A stretch of 64,000 nt of DNA from Alg239-R122 sp041746135 (GCA_041746135.1 JBGTHQ010000032.1:130470-194469); one strand, 5' to 3'. Positions 1 through 8,755 are shown, counted from the first letter of the stretch. Program-made: numbers and translations. Notes: generated from the letters alone by a model not told the origin.

Positions 1-181
1 AGACGATGACCAACAGCATGGCGATAAACTCCGCCCCCACCAGCACCATCAGCCCGGCCGCGTTGAAAAACGCCAGGATTAGCCACATTACCGAATGCAC
101 GGGGTTGCGCGCGAAAATCGTGAACGCACCGCTCGCGATCACGAGCGATGCAAACAGATAGAATGTGAAAACCTGTATCAC
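1..181 (-). CDS. nuoJ: NADH-quinone oxidoreductase subunit J, N-terminal part (cut by window edge)
   Basis: This is a membrane-arm subunit of respiratory complex I. Only about 60 N-terminal residues lie in the window; the rest continues beyond base 1. The visible translation has the NuoJ hallmarks: a first hydrophobic helix, then FARNPVHSVMWLILAFFNAA and GLMVLVGAEFIAMLLVIV. I chose the GTG at 179-181 because no in-frame ATG lies between it and nuoI and the family motif begins at the right distance. It follows nuoI by 36 bases in the same direction, so it is part of the nuo operon; nuoK-L-M-N presumably follow outside the window. The exact start is less certain than the identity. Confidence 0.9.
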   Translation of the reverse strand, partial: MIQVFTFYLFASLVIASGAFTIFARNPVHSVMWLILAFFNAAGLMVLVGAEFIAMLLVIV

Positions 182-217
182 TGTATTTTCATGCCCCAAT
201 AGGATTCGTCACGCGCA

Positions 218-697
218 TTACCGGTAAGGTGCGTCCGCTTCAAGGTTTGCCGCAATGGCCCGCTCCCACTTATCCCCGTTCGCGAGCAGTTTTGCCTTGT
301 CGTACAACAATTCCTCTCGGGTTTCAGTGGCATATTCGAAATTCGGTCCCTCGACCACGGCATCGACCGGACAGGCTTCCTGACAGAAACCGCAAAAGAT
401 GCACTTGGTCATGTCGATATCGTAGCGCGTGGTGCGGCGGCTGCCATCCTCGCGCGGCTCGCTCTCGATGGTGATCGCCTGCGCCGGACATACGGCCTCG
501 CACAATTTGCACGCGATACAGCGCTCCTCGCCATTAGGATAACGCCTGAGCACATGCTCGCCGCGAAAGCGCGGGGAAAGCGGGTTTTTCTCATATGGAT
601 AGTTGATCGTCACTTTGGGTTTGAAAAAATATTTCAACGTAAGCGCATGTGCCTTGAGAAATTCCCAAAGGGTGAAAGCTTTAATATATTGCAGCAT
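218..697 (-). CDS. nuoI: NADH-quinone oxidoreductase subunit I (two 4Fe-4S ferredoxin arm)
   Basis: This is the complex I subunit that carries clusters N6a and N6b between NuoG and NuoB. The 159-residue protein has two complete CxxCxxCxxxCP motifs, CIACKLCEAVCP and CIFCGFCQEACP, with the family's N-terminal helix (LKYFFKPKVTINYPYEKNPL) before them. The open frame extends about 88 codons further upstream, but that part is antisense-like sequence inside nuoH. The ATG at 695-697 overlaps the nuoH stop as TGATG, the same junction type used elsewhere in this operon, and gives the normal NuoI length. Confidence 0.97.
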   Translation of the reverse strand: MLQYIKAFTLWEFLKAHALTLKYFFKPKVTINYPYEKNPLSPRFRGEHVLRRYPNGEERCIACKLCEAVCPAQAITIESEPREDGSRRTTRYDIDMTKCIFCGFCQEACPVDAVVEGPNFEYATETREELLYDKAKLLANGDKWERAIAANLEADAPYR

Positions 698-1746
698 CAA
701 CCGTACCTCGTCAGCATAAGATAACCGCTCACCAGAACGACAAACAGCAGCGAAATCGGCAGGAATATTTTCCAGCCCAGACGCATCAGTTGATCGTAGC
801 GGTAGCGCGGAACGGTCGCCTTGACCCAGCTGAAGACGAAGAAGAAAAAGAATATCTTCGCAAACAGCCATATAATGCCAGGAATATCGAACCACGGGAT
901 CAGATCGATATTCAGTGGCGGCAGCCAGCCACCCCAGAACAGGATCGCGTTGAGCGCGCACATCAGCAGCACGTTGGCATATTCACCGAGCCAGAACAGC
1001 GCGAAACTCATCGAACTATATTCGGTCTGGTAGCCGGCGACGAGCTCGCTTTCGGCCTCGGTTAGGTCGAATGGCGCGCGGGCAGTTTCGGCCATTGAGG
1101 AGATCAGGAACATTACCGCCATCGGGAACAGCAGCAGGTTGAAGCCGAACGCGTTGACAATGCCAAACCCGTGGCCGACCTGCGCCTCGATAATGCCATT
1201 CATGTTGAATGTCCCGGCCCACAACACGACGCAGATCAGGATGAAACCAATCGAAACTTCATAGGAAATCATCTGCGCGGCGGCGCGCATGGCGGAAAAA
1301 AACGGATATTTGGAATTGGATGCCCAACCCGAAATTACCACGCCATATACGCCCAGCGAACTGATCGCGAGAATGTAGAGCAGACCGACATTGATATTGG
1401 ACAACACCGCCGTTTCGCTGAACGGAATGACCGCCCAGGCCAGCAAGGCGACCGTAAAAGTAATGATCGGCGCGATCAGGAACAGGCCTTTGTTCGAACC
1501 CGACGGAATGATCGTTTCCTGCAGAAATACTTTCAGTCCATCGGCAAAACTTTGCAGCAAGCCAAAGGGTCCGACCACATTGGGCCCCTTGCGAAGCGCG
1601 ATCGCGGCCCAGATCTTGCGGTCGACATAAATAATCATCGCGACGGCGAGCATAAGCGGCAAGGCGATCAGCAATATTCCGCTGATCGTCGCGACAAACC
1701 ACGCCCATTCATAGCTCATGCCAAACGACTGAAAGAAATCGGTCAT
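697..1746 (-). CDS. nuoH: NADH-quinone oxidoreductase subunit H
   Basis: This integral membrane subunit forms much of the quinone-binding chamber at the junction of the peripheral and membrane arms. It is 349 residues with about eight or nine hydrophobic segments. Conserved stretches include VDRKIWAAIALRKGPNVVGP near residue 41 and the acidic cytoplasmic loop AETARAPFDLTEAESELVAG, which is characteristic of NuoH/ND1. Its ATG overlaps the nuoG stop by four bases (ATGA, 1743-1746), and its stop shares a base with the nuoI start, so it is translationally coupled on both sides. Confidence 0.98.
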   Translation of the reverse strand: MTDFFQSFGMSYEWAWFVATISGILLIALPLMLAVAMIIYVDRKIWAAIALRKGPNVVGPFGLLQSFADGLKVFLQETIIPSGSNKGLFLIAPIITFTVALLAWAVIPFSETAVLSNINVGLLYILAISSLGVYGVVISGWASNSKYPFFSAMRAAAQMISYEVSIGFILICVVLWAGTFNMNGIIEAQVGHGFGIVNAFGFNLLLFPMAVMFLISSMAETARAPFDLTEAESELVAGYQTEYSSMSFALFWLGEYANVLLMCALNAILFWGGWLPPLNIDLIPWFDIPGIIWLFAKIFFFFFVFSWVKATVPRYRYDQLMRLGWKIFLPISLLFVVLVSGYLMLTRYG

Positions 1747-3755
1747 TCTGCGGCCTCCAGCATTTCATCTCCATGAAGCAGTTCGGCCGAGCATCGCTGC
1801 ATCGTGGCGCTGGCCCTTGCAATCGCATTCGTCAGGTAGAAATCCTTGATCGGATATGTAAGCGTGCCCTCGGGCGAGCCCGCCAGTTTCGGCGGCGCCC
1901 ATGCGAAATGCGCGAGGCCTTCCTCGCCCAGCGCAGGCAAAGCCGCGACCATCGCCGCGTGGCAGGCATCGAAGCTGTCGAACGGCAGCGTATGGCCCAG
2001 CACATCGGACAGCGCGCGCAGGATCGACCAATCCTCGCGCGCATCGCCCGGTGCGAAGACCGCCTTGTTGGAAAACTGGACACGTCCTTCGAGATTAACA
2101 TAAGTACCATTCTTTTCGGGATAGGCCGCCCCGGGAAGAATAACATCGGCCGCATGCGCGCCGACATCGCCGTGATGACCGATAAACACTTTGAAACTGC
2201 CTTCGAACCGGCTGTAGTCGACTTCATCGGCGCCCAAGGCGAACAACAGCTTCGGCCTGGCATCGACAATATCTGCCAGTCCCCGCTCTTGCGCATAGCC
2301 GAGCATCAGCCCGCCCATGCGCGCGGCAGAAAGATGCAGCACGTTGAAACCGTTCCAGCCGTCCTTGATCATGCCAAACTTATCCGCGAGTTTCAGCGCC
2401 GCGCCGTGGACGCCGTTAACAGCCAATGCACCACCGCCCACAATTATTGCGGGCTTGTTGGCGGCTTTCATCACATCGGACAGCGCCTTTGGCAGCTTGC
2501 CCAAAACCTTGGCATCTTCGCTCAGCCATTCAACCTTGTACGTCAGGTCAGTTTGCGGGCCGATCGCAAACACCTTGGCACCGCGCTTGATCGCCTTGCG
2601 TATGCGCGTGTTGACCAAGGATGCTTCCCAGCGCAAATTGGTACCGATAAGCAGGATCGCGTCCGCGTCCTCGATACCGTTTAGGGTGGTGTTGAAATTC
2701 ACCGCGGCCAGATTACTGGTGTCATAGGCATGACCGGTCTGGCGGCCTTCGAGCATGCTCGATCCCATCGCGTTCAGCAGTTCGCGCGCGGCAAACATGG
2801 TTTCGCAATCGAGCAGATCGCCGGCAATCGCCGCAACCGACTGGCCAGCTGTGCTGGCAATTTTAGCGATCGCCGTGAATGCTTCGTCCCAGCTCGCTTC
2901 GACCAGCTTGCCCGACTTGCGGATATAGGGCCGGTCGAGACGGCGGCGCATCAGGCCGTCGATCATGTGGCGGGTCTTGTCGGTCGCCCATTCCTCGTTC
3001 ACATCGTCATTGATGCGCGGAAGGACACGCAGCACTTCACGGCCCACGCTATCGAACCGGATATTCGTGCCGACCGCGTCAGACACGTCGATGCCCAGCG
3101 TTTTCTTGAGTTCCCACGGACGCGCTTCGAACGCATAGGGTTTGGACGTTAGTGCGCCAACCGGGCAAAGATCGACGACATTGCCGCTCAGTTCGCTATG
3201 CACGGCGTGTTCCAGATAGCTTGTCACCTGCATATTCTCGCCGCGTCCGATCGCGCCGATTTCCTCGACGCCTGCGACTTCCTCGGCAAAACGGATGCAG
3301 CGTGTGCAATGGATGCAGCGCGTCATATTGGTCTTGACGATCGGACCCATATATTTCTCGGTCACCGCGCGCTTATTCTCTTCATAGCGCGATCCGCCGC
3401 GGCCATAGGCCATGGCCTGGTCCTGCAAATCGCACTCGCCGCCCTGATCGCAAATCGGGCAATCGAGCGGATGGTTGATCAGCAGAAACTCCATCACGCC
3501 CTCGCGCGCTTTCTTGACCATTTCGCTGTCGGTGCGGATTTCTTGGCCCTCGGTGGCGGGAAGCGCGCAGGATGCCTGCGGCTTTGGTGGTCCAGGTTTG
3601 ACTTCGACGAGACACATGCGGCAATTGCCCGCTATGGACAACCGCTCATGATAGCAAAAACGCGGGATTTCCTTGCCCGCAAGCTCCGCCGCCTGCAATA
3701 CGGTCGCGCCTTGAGGAACTTCGATTTCCACGCCATCTACGGTGACTTTTGGCAT
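1743..3755 (-). CDS. nuoG: NADH-quinone oxidoreductase subunit G
   Basis: This is the large iron-sulfur subunit of the complex I peripheral arm, 670 residues. The N-terminal 2Fe-2S domain shows CYHERLSIAGNCRMC and a further cysteine in ASCALP. Next come the His/Cys-ligated cluster region (HPLDCPICDQGGECDLQDQ) and a CIHCTRC ferredoxin-like segment, followed by a molybdopterin-oxidoreductase-like domain that is structural in this family. AGGAACG precedes the ATG. The start overlaps the stop of the preceding secreted-protein gene as TAATG (3753-3757), and the end overlaps nuoH by four bases. All cluster ligands I looked for are present. Confidence 0.97.
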   Translation of the reverse strand: MPKVTVDGVEIEVPQGATVLQAAELAGKEIPRFCYHERLSIAGNCRMCLVEVKPGPPKPQASCALPATEGQEIRTDSEMVKKAREGVMEFLLINHPLDCPICDQGGECDLQDQAMAYGRGGSRYEENKRAVTEKYMGPIVKTNMTRCIHCTRCIRFAEEVAGVEEIGAIGRGENMQVTSYLEHAVHSELSGNVVDLCPVGALTSKPYAFEARPWELKKTLGIDVSDAVGTNIRFDSVGREVLRVLPRINDDVNEEWATDKTRHMIDGLMRRRLDRPYIRKSGKLVEASWDEAFTAIAKIASTAGQSVAAIAGDLLDCETMFAARELLNAMGSSMLEGRQTGHAYDTSNLAAVNFNTTLNGIEDADAILLIGTNLRWEASLVNTRIRKAIKRGAKVFAIGPQTDLTYKVEWLSEDAKVLGKLPKALSDVMKAANKPAIIVGGGALAVNGVHGAALKLADKFGMIKDGWNGFNVLHLSAARMGGLMLGYAQERGLADIVDARPKLLFALGADEVDYSRFEGSFKVFIGHHGDVGAHAADVILPGAAYPEKNGTYVNLEGRVQFSNKAVFAPGDAREDWSILRALSDVLGHTLPFDSFDACHAAMVAALPALGEEGLAHFAWAPPKLAGSPEGTLTYPIKDFYLTNAIARASATMQRCSAELLHGDEMLEAAE

Positions 3756-4447
3756 TATTTGCGTTCCTGCATATCCAAAGCCCGGGCTCGATGATAAACC
3801 GGCTCGGCAAATGCGCTAGCAAGAAGATCCTGTGTCAACTTTAATTCCACACCTTCTGTGAGGCAGGGTCCCAATGCCGACATAAGTTTCTTCGTCGCTT
3901 TGTTAGCTTCGCTAGTTCCAGATTTAGCTAAGACGAGATTGGCAGCATCAATTGGCTGAGCATTAACGACGCAGTCTCCAAACTGATAAAGCCCCAGCTG
4001 CATCGCGTCTCCGGTTGATTCTGTATCAACGACATCGTAACTAGCAAGTGACCAAGGATTGGCGTTTTTAAGATCGGCCGGTTGTATTTTCCGGAGCTCT
4101 TTTCTGGCAAGCGTTCGCGCAAGCGCAATGCGGAAAGCTCGAGGAGTAAATCGCAATTCAGCCGATCCAGGTGTAACGAACTGTTTGTCATCATCCATGC
4201 AAATGCTGAAATCACCTTCGTTACTGACAAGCAGCTTACTTTCTGCGGCAGAGCCGGGAAGTGCTCGCATAACCCGATCTGCAAATGGTCCTCGGCGTCC
4301 GGCAACACACTCGACTACAATTTCAACAATTTTGTCGGCATCCTCTGCTCCTGCGTTTTTACCTAAGCGACTGCCAGTCATTTGCGCTTGGGCAGACGTT
4401 GCGAAGATTGAAACAATGACAATTGACCCTATGAATAGTTTTTTCAT
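3755..4447 (-). CDS. Secreted four-cysteine protein of unknown function inside the nuo operon
   Basis: I do not recognise a family. The 230-residue product begins with a signal peptide: MKK, a hydrophobic core, then SAQA with probable cleavage after residue 21. The mature protein is soluble with exactly four cysteines (about residues 47, 83, 159, 195), which suggests two disulfides in the periplasm. GGAGG sits seven bases before the ATG. The start overlaps the nuoF stop (ATGA, 4444-4447) and the stop overlaps the nuoG start (TAATG), so it is translated with complex I genes. Two 60-base lines I counted are about 45-48% GC, against about 63% in one line of nuoG, which hints at later acquisition or a different constraint. 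A periplasmic assembly or unrelated role is equally possible. Confidence 0.85.
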   Translation of the reverse strand: MKKLFIGSIVIVSIFATSAQAQMTGSRLGKNAGAEDADKIVEIVVECVAGRRGPFADRVMRALPGSAAESKLLVSNEGDFSICMDDDKQFVTPGSAELRFTPRAFRIALARTLARKELRKIQPADLKNANPWSLASYDVVDTESTGDAMQLGLYQFGDCVVNAQPIDAANLVLAKSGTSEANKATKKLMSALGPCLTEGVELKLTQDLLASAFAEPVYHRARALDMQERK

Positions 4448-5769
4448 TCCGCAGCCTCCATAATATGTTCGCCGCCATGATTTTCGCGGATGCGGCGCTC
4501 CATTTCAGGGCGGAAATGTTTGATGAGGCCCTGAATCGGCCAAGCCGCTGCATCGCCGAGTGCGCAGATGGTGTGGCCTTCGACCTGTTTCGTGACTTCG
4601 TACAGCGTATCGATATCCGCGATATCGGCATCGCCAGTGCGCATTTTTTCCATGACGCGCCACATCCAGCCCGTGCCTTCACGGCATGGCGTGCACTGGC
4701 CGCAGCTTTCGTGCTTGTAGAAATAGCTGATACGCGAAATTGCCTGGATGATATCGGTCGATTTATCCATCACGATCACCGCCGCCGTGCCGAGGCCGGA
4801 ACCCACATCTTTCAGGCCGTCGAAATCCATCGGCGCGTCCATAATCTCTTTGGCGGGTACCAGCGGGACCGACGAACCGCCCGGAATGACCGCCAGCAGG
4901 TTATCCCAGCCCCCGGTAATGCCGCCGCAATGTCTTTCTATGAGGTCGCGGAACGGGATCGACATCGCTTCCTCGACCACGCACGGTTTTTCGACATGGC
5001 CGGAAATCTGGAATAGCTTGGTACCTTTGTTATTCTCGCGCCCGAAACTGGAAAACCACGCCGCGCCGCGCCGTAAAATCGTGGGCACGACGGCAATCGA
5101 TTCGACATTATTAACCGTGGTCGGACAGCCATAAAGACCTGCTCCCGCAGGAAAGGGGGGTTTCAGGCGCGGCTGGCCTTTCTTACCTTCCAGGCTTTCG
5201 ATCATCGCGGTTTCTTCACCGCAAATATAGGCGCCTGCGCCGCGGTGAACAAACACATCGAAATCATAACCGGATTTGGCAGCATTCTTGCCGATCAGGC
5301 CTGCATCATAAGCCTCGGCCACTGCCTTTTCTAGCGCGATCGCTTCAGCAATATATTCGCCCCGAATATAGATATAGGCGGCACGCGCGCGCATCGCGAA
5401 ACCGGCGACCAAAGCGCCCTCGATCAGCTTGTGCGGATCGTTGCGCAGAATTTCGCGGTCCTTACAACTGCCCGGCTCGGATTCATCGGCATTGATGACG
5501 AGAAAGCTCGGCCGCGGATTGCCGTGCCTGTCTTTCGGCGCTTCTTTTGGCATAAACGACCATTTGAGGCCGGTGGGGAAACCCGCGCCGCCACGTCCGC
5601 GCAGCCCCGACGCCTTCATTTCCTCGATAATCGCGTCATTGCCTCGTGCGATCAGGCCTTTTGTATCGTCCCAGTCGCCGCGCTCCTGCGCCGCTTTCAA
5701 GCCGGACGACTGAAACCCGTAGACATTGGTAAAGATGCGATCTTTGTCTTGCAGAAAGTCAAAGCTCAT
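4444..5769 (-). CDS. nuoF: NADH-quinone oxidoreductase subunit F (NADH/FMN subunit)
   Basis: This is the electron-entry subunit of complex I: it oxidises NADH with FMN and passes electrons to cluster N3. The 441-residue protein shows the glycine-rich FMN/NADH segments GRGGAGFPTGLKW and GAGAYICGEETAMIESLEG, and the 4Fe-4S motif SCGQCTPCREG in the C-terminal third. The open frame continues upstream, but the ATG at 5767-5769 gives the family start (MSFDFLQDKDRIFTN) and overlaps the stop of the preceding mini-gene as ATGA. Its own stop overlaps the next secreted-protein gene by four bases. Confidence 0.97.
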   Translation of the reverse strand: MSFDFLQDKDRIFTNVYGFQSSGLKAAQERGDWDDTKGLIARGNDAIIEEMKASGLRGRGGAGFPTGLKWSFMPKEAPKDRHGNPRPSFLVINADESEPGSCKDREILRNDPHKLIEGALVAGFAMRARAAYIYIRGEYIAEAIALEKAVAEAYDAGLIGKNAAKSGYDFDVFVHRGAGAYICGEETAMIESLEGKKGQPRLKPPFPAGAGLYGCPTTVNNVESIAVVPTILRRGAAWFSSFGRENNKGTKLFQISGHVEKPCVVEEAMSIPFRDLIERHCGGITGGWDNLLAVIPGGSSVPLVPAKEIMDAPMDFDGLKDVGSGLGTAAVIVMDKSTDIIQAISRISYFYKHESCGQCTPCREGTGWMWRVMEKMRTGDADIADIDTLYEVTKQVEGHTICALGDAAAWPIQGLIKHFRPEMERRIRENHGGEHIMEAAE

Positions 5770-5915
5770 ACAGTGCCTCCACCGATGGTGAAATACAGGA
5801 CGGCGGCAATGATGATGGCGCCGATAATGCCGATTGTCTTCAACATACCGGTCAGCACCTTGAACGCGATGACAATCAGGACGAGGCCGACAATGAGAGG
5901 AAGAATGGCTTCCAT
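5766..5915 (-). CDS. 49-residue hydrophobic mini-protein between nuoE and nuoF
   Basis: This is a short gene found by reading the gap between nuoE and nuoF. The product starts MEAILPLIVGLVLIVIAF, has a short polar break (KVLTGMLKT), then a second hydrophobic stretch (IGIIGAIIIAAVLYFTIGGG). It therefore looks like one or two membrane helices with almost no soluble part. The start at 5913-5915 overlaps the nuoE stop as TGATG with GGAG nine bases upstream, and the stop overlaps the nuoF ATG by four bases. An alternative ATG at 5919-5921 would add two residues, but its ribosome-site spacing is too short. It could be an accessory or assembly peptide of complex I. No homologue is known to me. Confidence 0.82.
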   Translation of the reverse strand: MEAILPLIVGLVLIVIAFKVLTGMLKTIGIIGAIIIAAVLYFTIGGGTV

Positions 5916-6580
5916 CACCATGCGCTCCGGTAATCATGGTTCGCATCGACCATCTGTTTGAGCGTGGTCGGCCCGCCTTCGGGCTCGCTGGTCTTGCGGC
6001 CGATTTGCGAGCCGGGCGTGACTGCCTTGCCGCCAGCCAGGTCTTCGAGAATTCGGGTGGTGATATCGTAATTCAGGTCTTCGAAATTTTCGTCGTTAAT
6101 CTGGACCATTGGCGCATTGGCGCAATTGCCCATGCATTCGACCTCGGTCAGCGTGAACAGGCCGTCGGGCGTAGTCTTGCCCTTTACCATACCCTTGTTC
6201 CTGCAAGCCGCCATGACATCGTCCGACCCGCGGAGCATGCACGGCGTGGTGCCGCAGACCTGGACATGATATTTGCCGACGGGCACGAGGTTGTACATGG
6301 TATAGAAGCTCACGACTTCGTACGCGCGCATATAGGGCATATTGAGATAGGCCGCGACATATTCGATCACCGGTACAGGCAACCAGCCCTGCGTTTGCGT
6401 ATCCGCCCCCACCTGCCGCTGGGCCAGATCGAGCAGCGGCATCACCGCGCTGCGCTGACGCCCCTCGGGATAGCGCGTGATATAGACTTTCGCAGCCTTG
6501 TCGTTATCGGAGGTAAAGGCAAAATTGCCCCAGCGTGCGCGAACTTCGGCCTCGTCGGGAATGTTGGGTGTATCAGCCAT
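5915..6580 (-). CDS. nuoE: NADH-quinone oxidoreductase subunit E (2Fe-2S)
   Basis: This is the partner of NuoF, carrying the N1a 2Fe-2S cluster. The 221-residue protein shows the thioredoxin-like ferredoxin ligands as VCGTTPCMLRG and CMGNCANAP. The upstream helical domain contains PVPVIEYVAAYLNMPYMRAY. The open frame can start at a TTG nine codons earlier, but the ATG at 6578-6580 (MADTPNIPDEAEVRARW) is the better choice. The final 25 residues beyond the fold are a polar tail. Its stop overlaps the following mini-gene as TGATG. Confidence 0.96.
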   Translation of the reverse strand: MADTPNIPDEAEVRARWGNFAFTSDNDKAAKVYITRYPEGRQRSAVMPLLDLAQRQVGADTQTQGWLPVPVIEYVAAYLNMPYMRAYEVVSFYTMYNLVPVGKYHVQVCGTTPCMLRGSDDVMAACRNKGMVKGKTTPDGLFTLTEVECMGNCANAPMVQINDENFEDLNYDITTRILEDLAGGKAVTPGSQIGRKTSEPEGGPTTLKQMVDANHDYRSAW

Positions 6581-6610
6581 TAACCGATCTTTCTGTAAAT
6601 TTTTCAAAGA

Positions 6611-7843
6611 TCACCGGTCACACTCCCCGAACACAACGTCGATTGCGCCCAGAATTGCAGTAGCATCGGGCAACATATGACCTTTGCACATAAAGTCCAT
6701 CGCCTGCAGGTGACTGAACGCGGTCGGACGAATTTTGCAGCGATAGGGCTTGTTGCTGCCGTCGCTGACCAGATAGACGCCAAACTCGCCTTTGGGGCTT
6801 TCGGTCGCAACATAGACTTCGCCAGCCGGGACATGGAAGCCTTCGGTATAAAGTTTGAAGTGGTGAATCAATGCTTCCATCGATTGCTTCATCTCGCCGC
6901 GTTTGGGCGGAACGATCTTGCGGTCGGAAGACGCGATCGGGCCTTCGGGCATGTTGTTGAGGCACTGGCGCATGATCCGCGCGCTCTGCCGCACTTCCTC
7001 GACCCGAACCATGAAGCGGTCATAGCAATCGCCCTTGGTGCCGACGGGAACGTCGAATTCCATGCGCTCATACACGTCATAAGGTTGCGACTTGCGCAGG
7101 TCCCATGCAATCCCGCTGCCGCGGATCATCGGGCCGGAAAAACCCCATTTGACTGCATCGTCCTTGCTCACCACGGCGATATCGACATTGCGCTGTTTGA
7201 AAATGCGGTTGCCGGTGACAAGGCTCATCGCATCCTCGAACAGTTTCGGAAAAGTGTCGAGCCAATCGGCCAGATCGGTCAGCAGTTTGAGTGGCACATC
7301 CTGATGCACGCCGCCCGGGCGGAAATATGCGCTGTGCATGCGCGCGCCCGATGCGCGTTCGAAGAAGTTGAGACAATCCTCTCGGATTTCGAATACCCAC
7401 AGGTTCGGCGTCATCGCGCCCACATCCATGACATGCGCGCCGATATTCAACATATGGTTGCAGATGCGGGTCAGCTCGGCAAACAGCACGCGCAAATATT
7501 GCGCGCGGATCGGCACTTCGAGATCGAGCAGCTTCTCGATCGCCAACACGTAGCTATATTCCTGAGCCAGCGGGGAGCAATAATCGAGCCGGTCGAAATA
7601 GGGGAGCGCCTGCAGATAGGTTTTATACTCGATCAGCTTTTCGGTGCCGCGGTGGAGCAGGCCGATATGCGGATCGATCCGTTCGATAATCTCGCCGTCC
7701 AGCTCCATTACCATGCGCAGCACGCCGTGCGCGGCCGGATGTTGCGGCCCGAAATTGATCGTGTAATTCTGGATTTCAGTATCGCCCACCGTGGGATCTA
7801 CGGCATCTTCTAGACCCAGTGTTTCTTCAAGATAATCGGCCAT
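6611..7843 (-). CDS. nuoD: NADH-quinone oxidoreductase subunit D
   Basis: This 49-kDa-type subunit forms the quinone-binding site together with NuoB and NuoH. The 410-residue product contains NFGPQHPAAHGVLRMVMELDGE and PHIGLLHRGTEKLIEYK, both diagnostic of NuoD. A GAGGGA site lies nine bases before the ATG, inside the last codons of nuoC, and the nuoC stop overlaps the start as TAATG. The C-terminus (GAIDVVFGECDR) is canonical, so the gene is complete. Confidence 0.98.
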   Translation of the reverse strand: MADYLEETLGLEDAVDPTVGDTEIQNYTINFGPQHPAAHGVLRMVMELDGEIIERIDPHIGLLHRGTEKLIEYKTYLQALPYFDRLDYCSPLAQEYSYVLAIEKLLDLEVPIRAQYLRVLFAELTRICNHMLNIGAHVMDVGAMTPNLWVFEIREDCLNFFERASGARMHSAYFRPGGVHQDVPLKLLTDLADWLDTFPKLFEDAMSLVTGNRIFKQRNVDIAVVSKDDAVKWGFSGPMIRGSGIAWDLRKSQPYDVYERMEFDVPVGTKGDCYDRFMVRVEEVRQSARIMRQCLNNMPEGPIASSDRKIVPPKRGEMKQSMEALIHHFKLYTEGFHVPAGEVYVATESPKGEFGVYLVSDGSNKPYRCKIRPTAFSHLQAMDFMCKGHMLPDATAILGAIDVVFGECDR

Positions 7844-8754
7844 TACGATTTATCCCTCATCGGCTTTTTGGCAGCAGGTTTTTTGCGAGCAGAAGGCTTC
7901 GTACCCGGCTGGGCCGCGGACTTGCTGACCTTTGCCTTGGTGGTCTTTGGTTTGTTCGCACCGGCACCTTGCTTGGCATTCCCGCCTTTGGTCCGTTCGG
8001 GTGCAGGCGTTTTCGCGTTGCTGTCCTCTTGCGCCGGACTGCCGTCGGATTCGTGCTTCGCCGCCGCCTTGTCGGTTTTCTTGCCCGCGCCGGTTTCCGA
8101 TGGGCTATCCGTAGTTTTGGGCTTGTCGACATGCGGCGGACCGCGATCGGCTTTCTCATCGCCGGGCAAGATGTAATCCGCACCCTCCCAGGGCGACATG
8201 AAATCGAAATTGCGAAAGTCCTGCGCCAGCTTGACCGGCTCATACACAACGCGCTTCTGTTCTTCGGAATAGCGCATTTCGACATAGCCGGTGAGCGGAA
8301 AATCCTTGCGGAAAGGATGCCCGCGAAAACCGTAGTCGGTCAGAATGCGGCGCAGATCGGGGTTGCCCGCGAACAGAACGCCGTACATGTCGTAGACTTC
8401 GCGTTCGAGCCATCCGGCCACCGGCCAGATATGCGTAACAGTCGGCACCGGTGTATCTTCGTCGGTGCTGACTTTTATGCGGATACGGTGGTTTTTGGTG
8501 AGGCTAAGCAGATGATAGCAAATCTCGAAACGCTCGGCGCGATCAGGATAATCTACGCCCGCAATTTCCACCAGTTGCTGGTAATCATGCTGGCTGCGCA
8601 GCAGTTCGAGCGCGTCGGCAATATCGGCGCGGTTTACGATAAGGCTGATTTCATCATAAGCTTCGAAACTATCAACAACCATAGTGCCGAGTGATTTGGA
8701 GAGCATTGCAATAACGCCGTCGTTGCTTGCGATTTTGGGAGCCGAATTTGCCAT
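7843..8754 (-). CDS. nuoC: NADH-quinone oxidoreductase subunit C with a long basic C-terminal tail
   Basis: This is the 30-kDa-type subunit of the complex I peripheral arm. Residues 1 to about 200 are a normal NuoC, with DREVYDMYG-type sequence (LEREVYDMYGVLFAGNPDLRR), ILTDYGFRGHPFRKDFPL, and the usual end at FDFMSPWEGADYILPGD. After that come about 104 residues rich in Lys, Ala, Pro, Ser and Thr, with no cysteine and about twenty lysines, ending PMRDKS. The frame is unbroken and the stop overlaps nuoD, so the tail is genuinely encoded. It is probably disordered. Whether it is kept in the mature complex cannot be told from sequence. Confidence 0.96.
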   Translation of the reverse strand: MANSAPKIASNDGVIAMLSKSLGTMVVDSFEAYDEISLIVNRADIADALELLRSQHDYQQLVEIAGVDYPDRAERFEICYHLLSLTKNHRIRIKVSTDEDTPVPTVTHIWPVAGWLEREVYDMYGVLFAGNPDLRRILTDYGFRGHPFRKDFPLTGYVEMRYSEEQKRVVYEPVKLAQDFRNFDFMSPWEGADYILPGDEKADRGPPHVDKPKTTDSPSETGAGKKTDKAAAKHESDGSPAQEDSNAKTPAPERTKGGNAKQGAGANKPKTTKAKVSKSAAQPGTKPSARKKPAAKKPMRDKS

Positions 8755-8755
8755 G

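Noticed and set aside
698..961. 88-codon upstream extension of nuoI
   Set aside because: It lies inside nuoH in another frame; the TGATG junction and family length set the start at 697.
6677..7813. 378-codon open frame opposite nuoD
   Set aside because: This is an antisense shadow of nuoD rich in His, Ala and Arg, with no domain.
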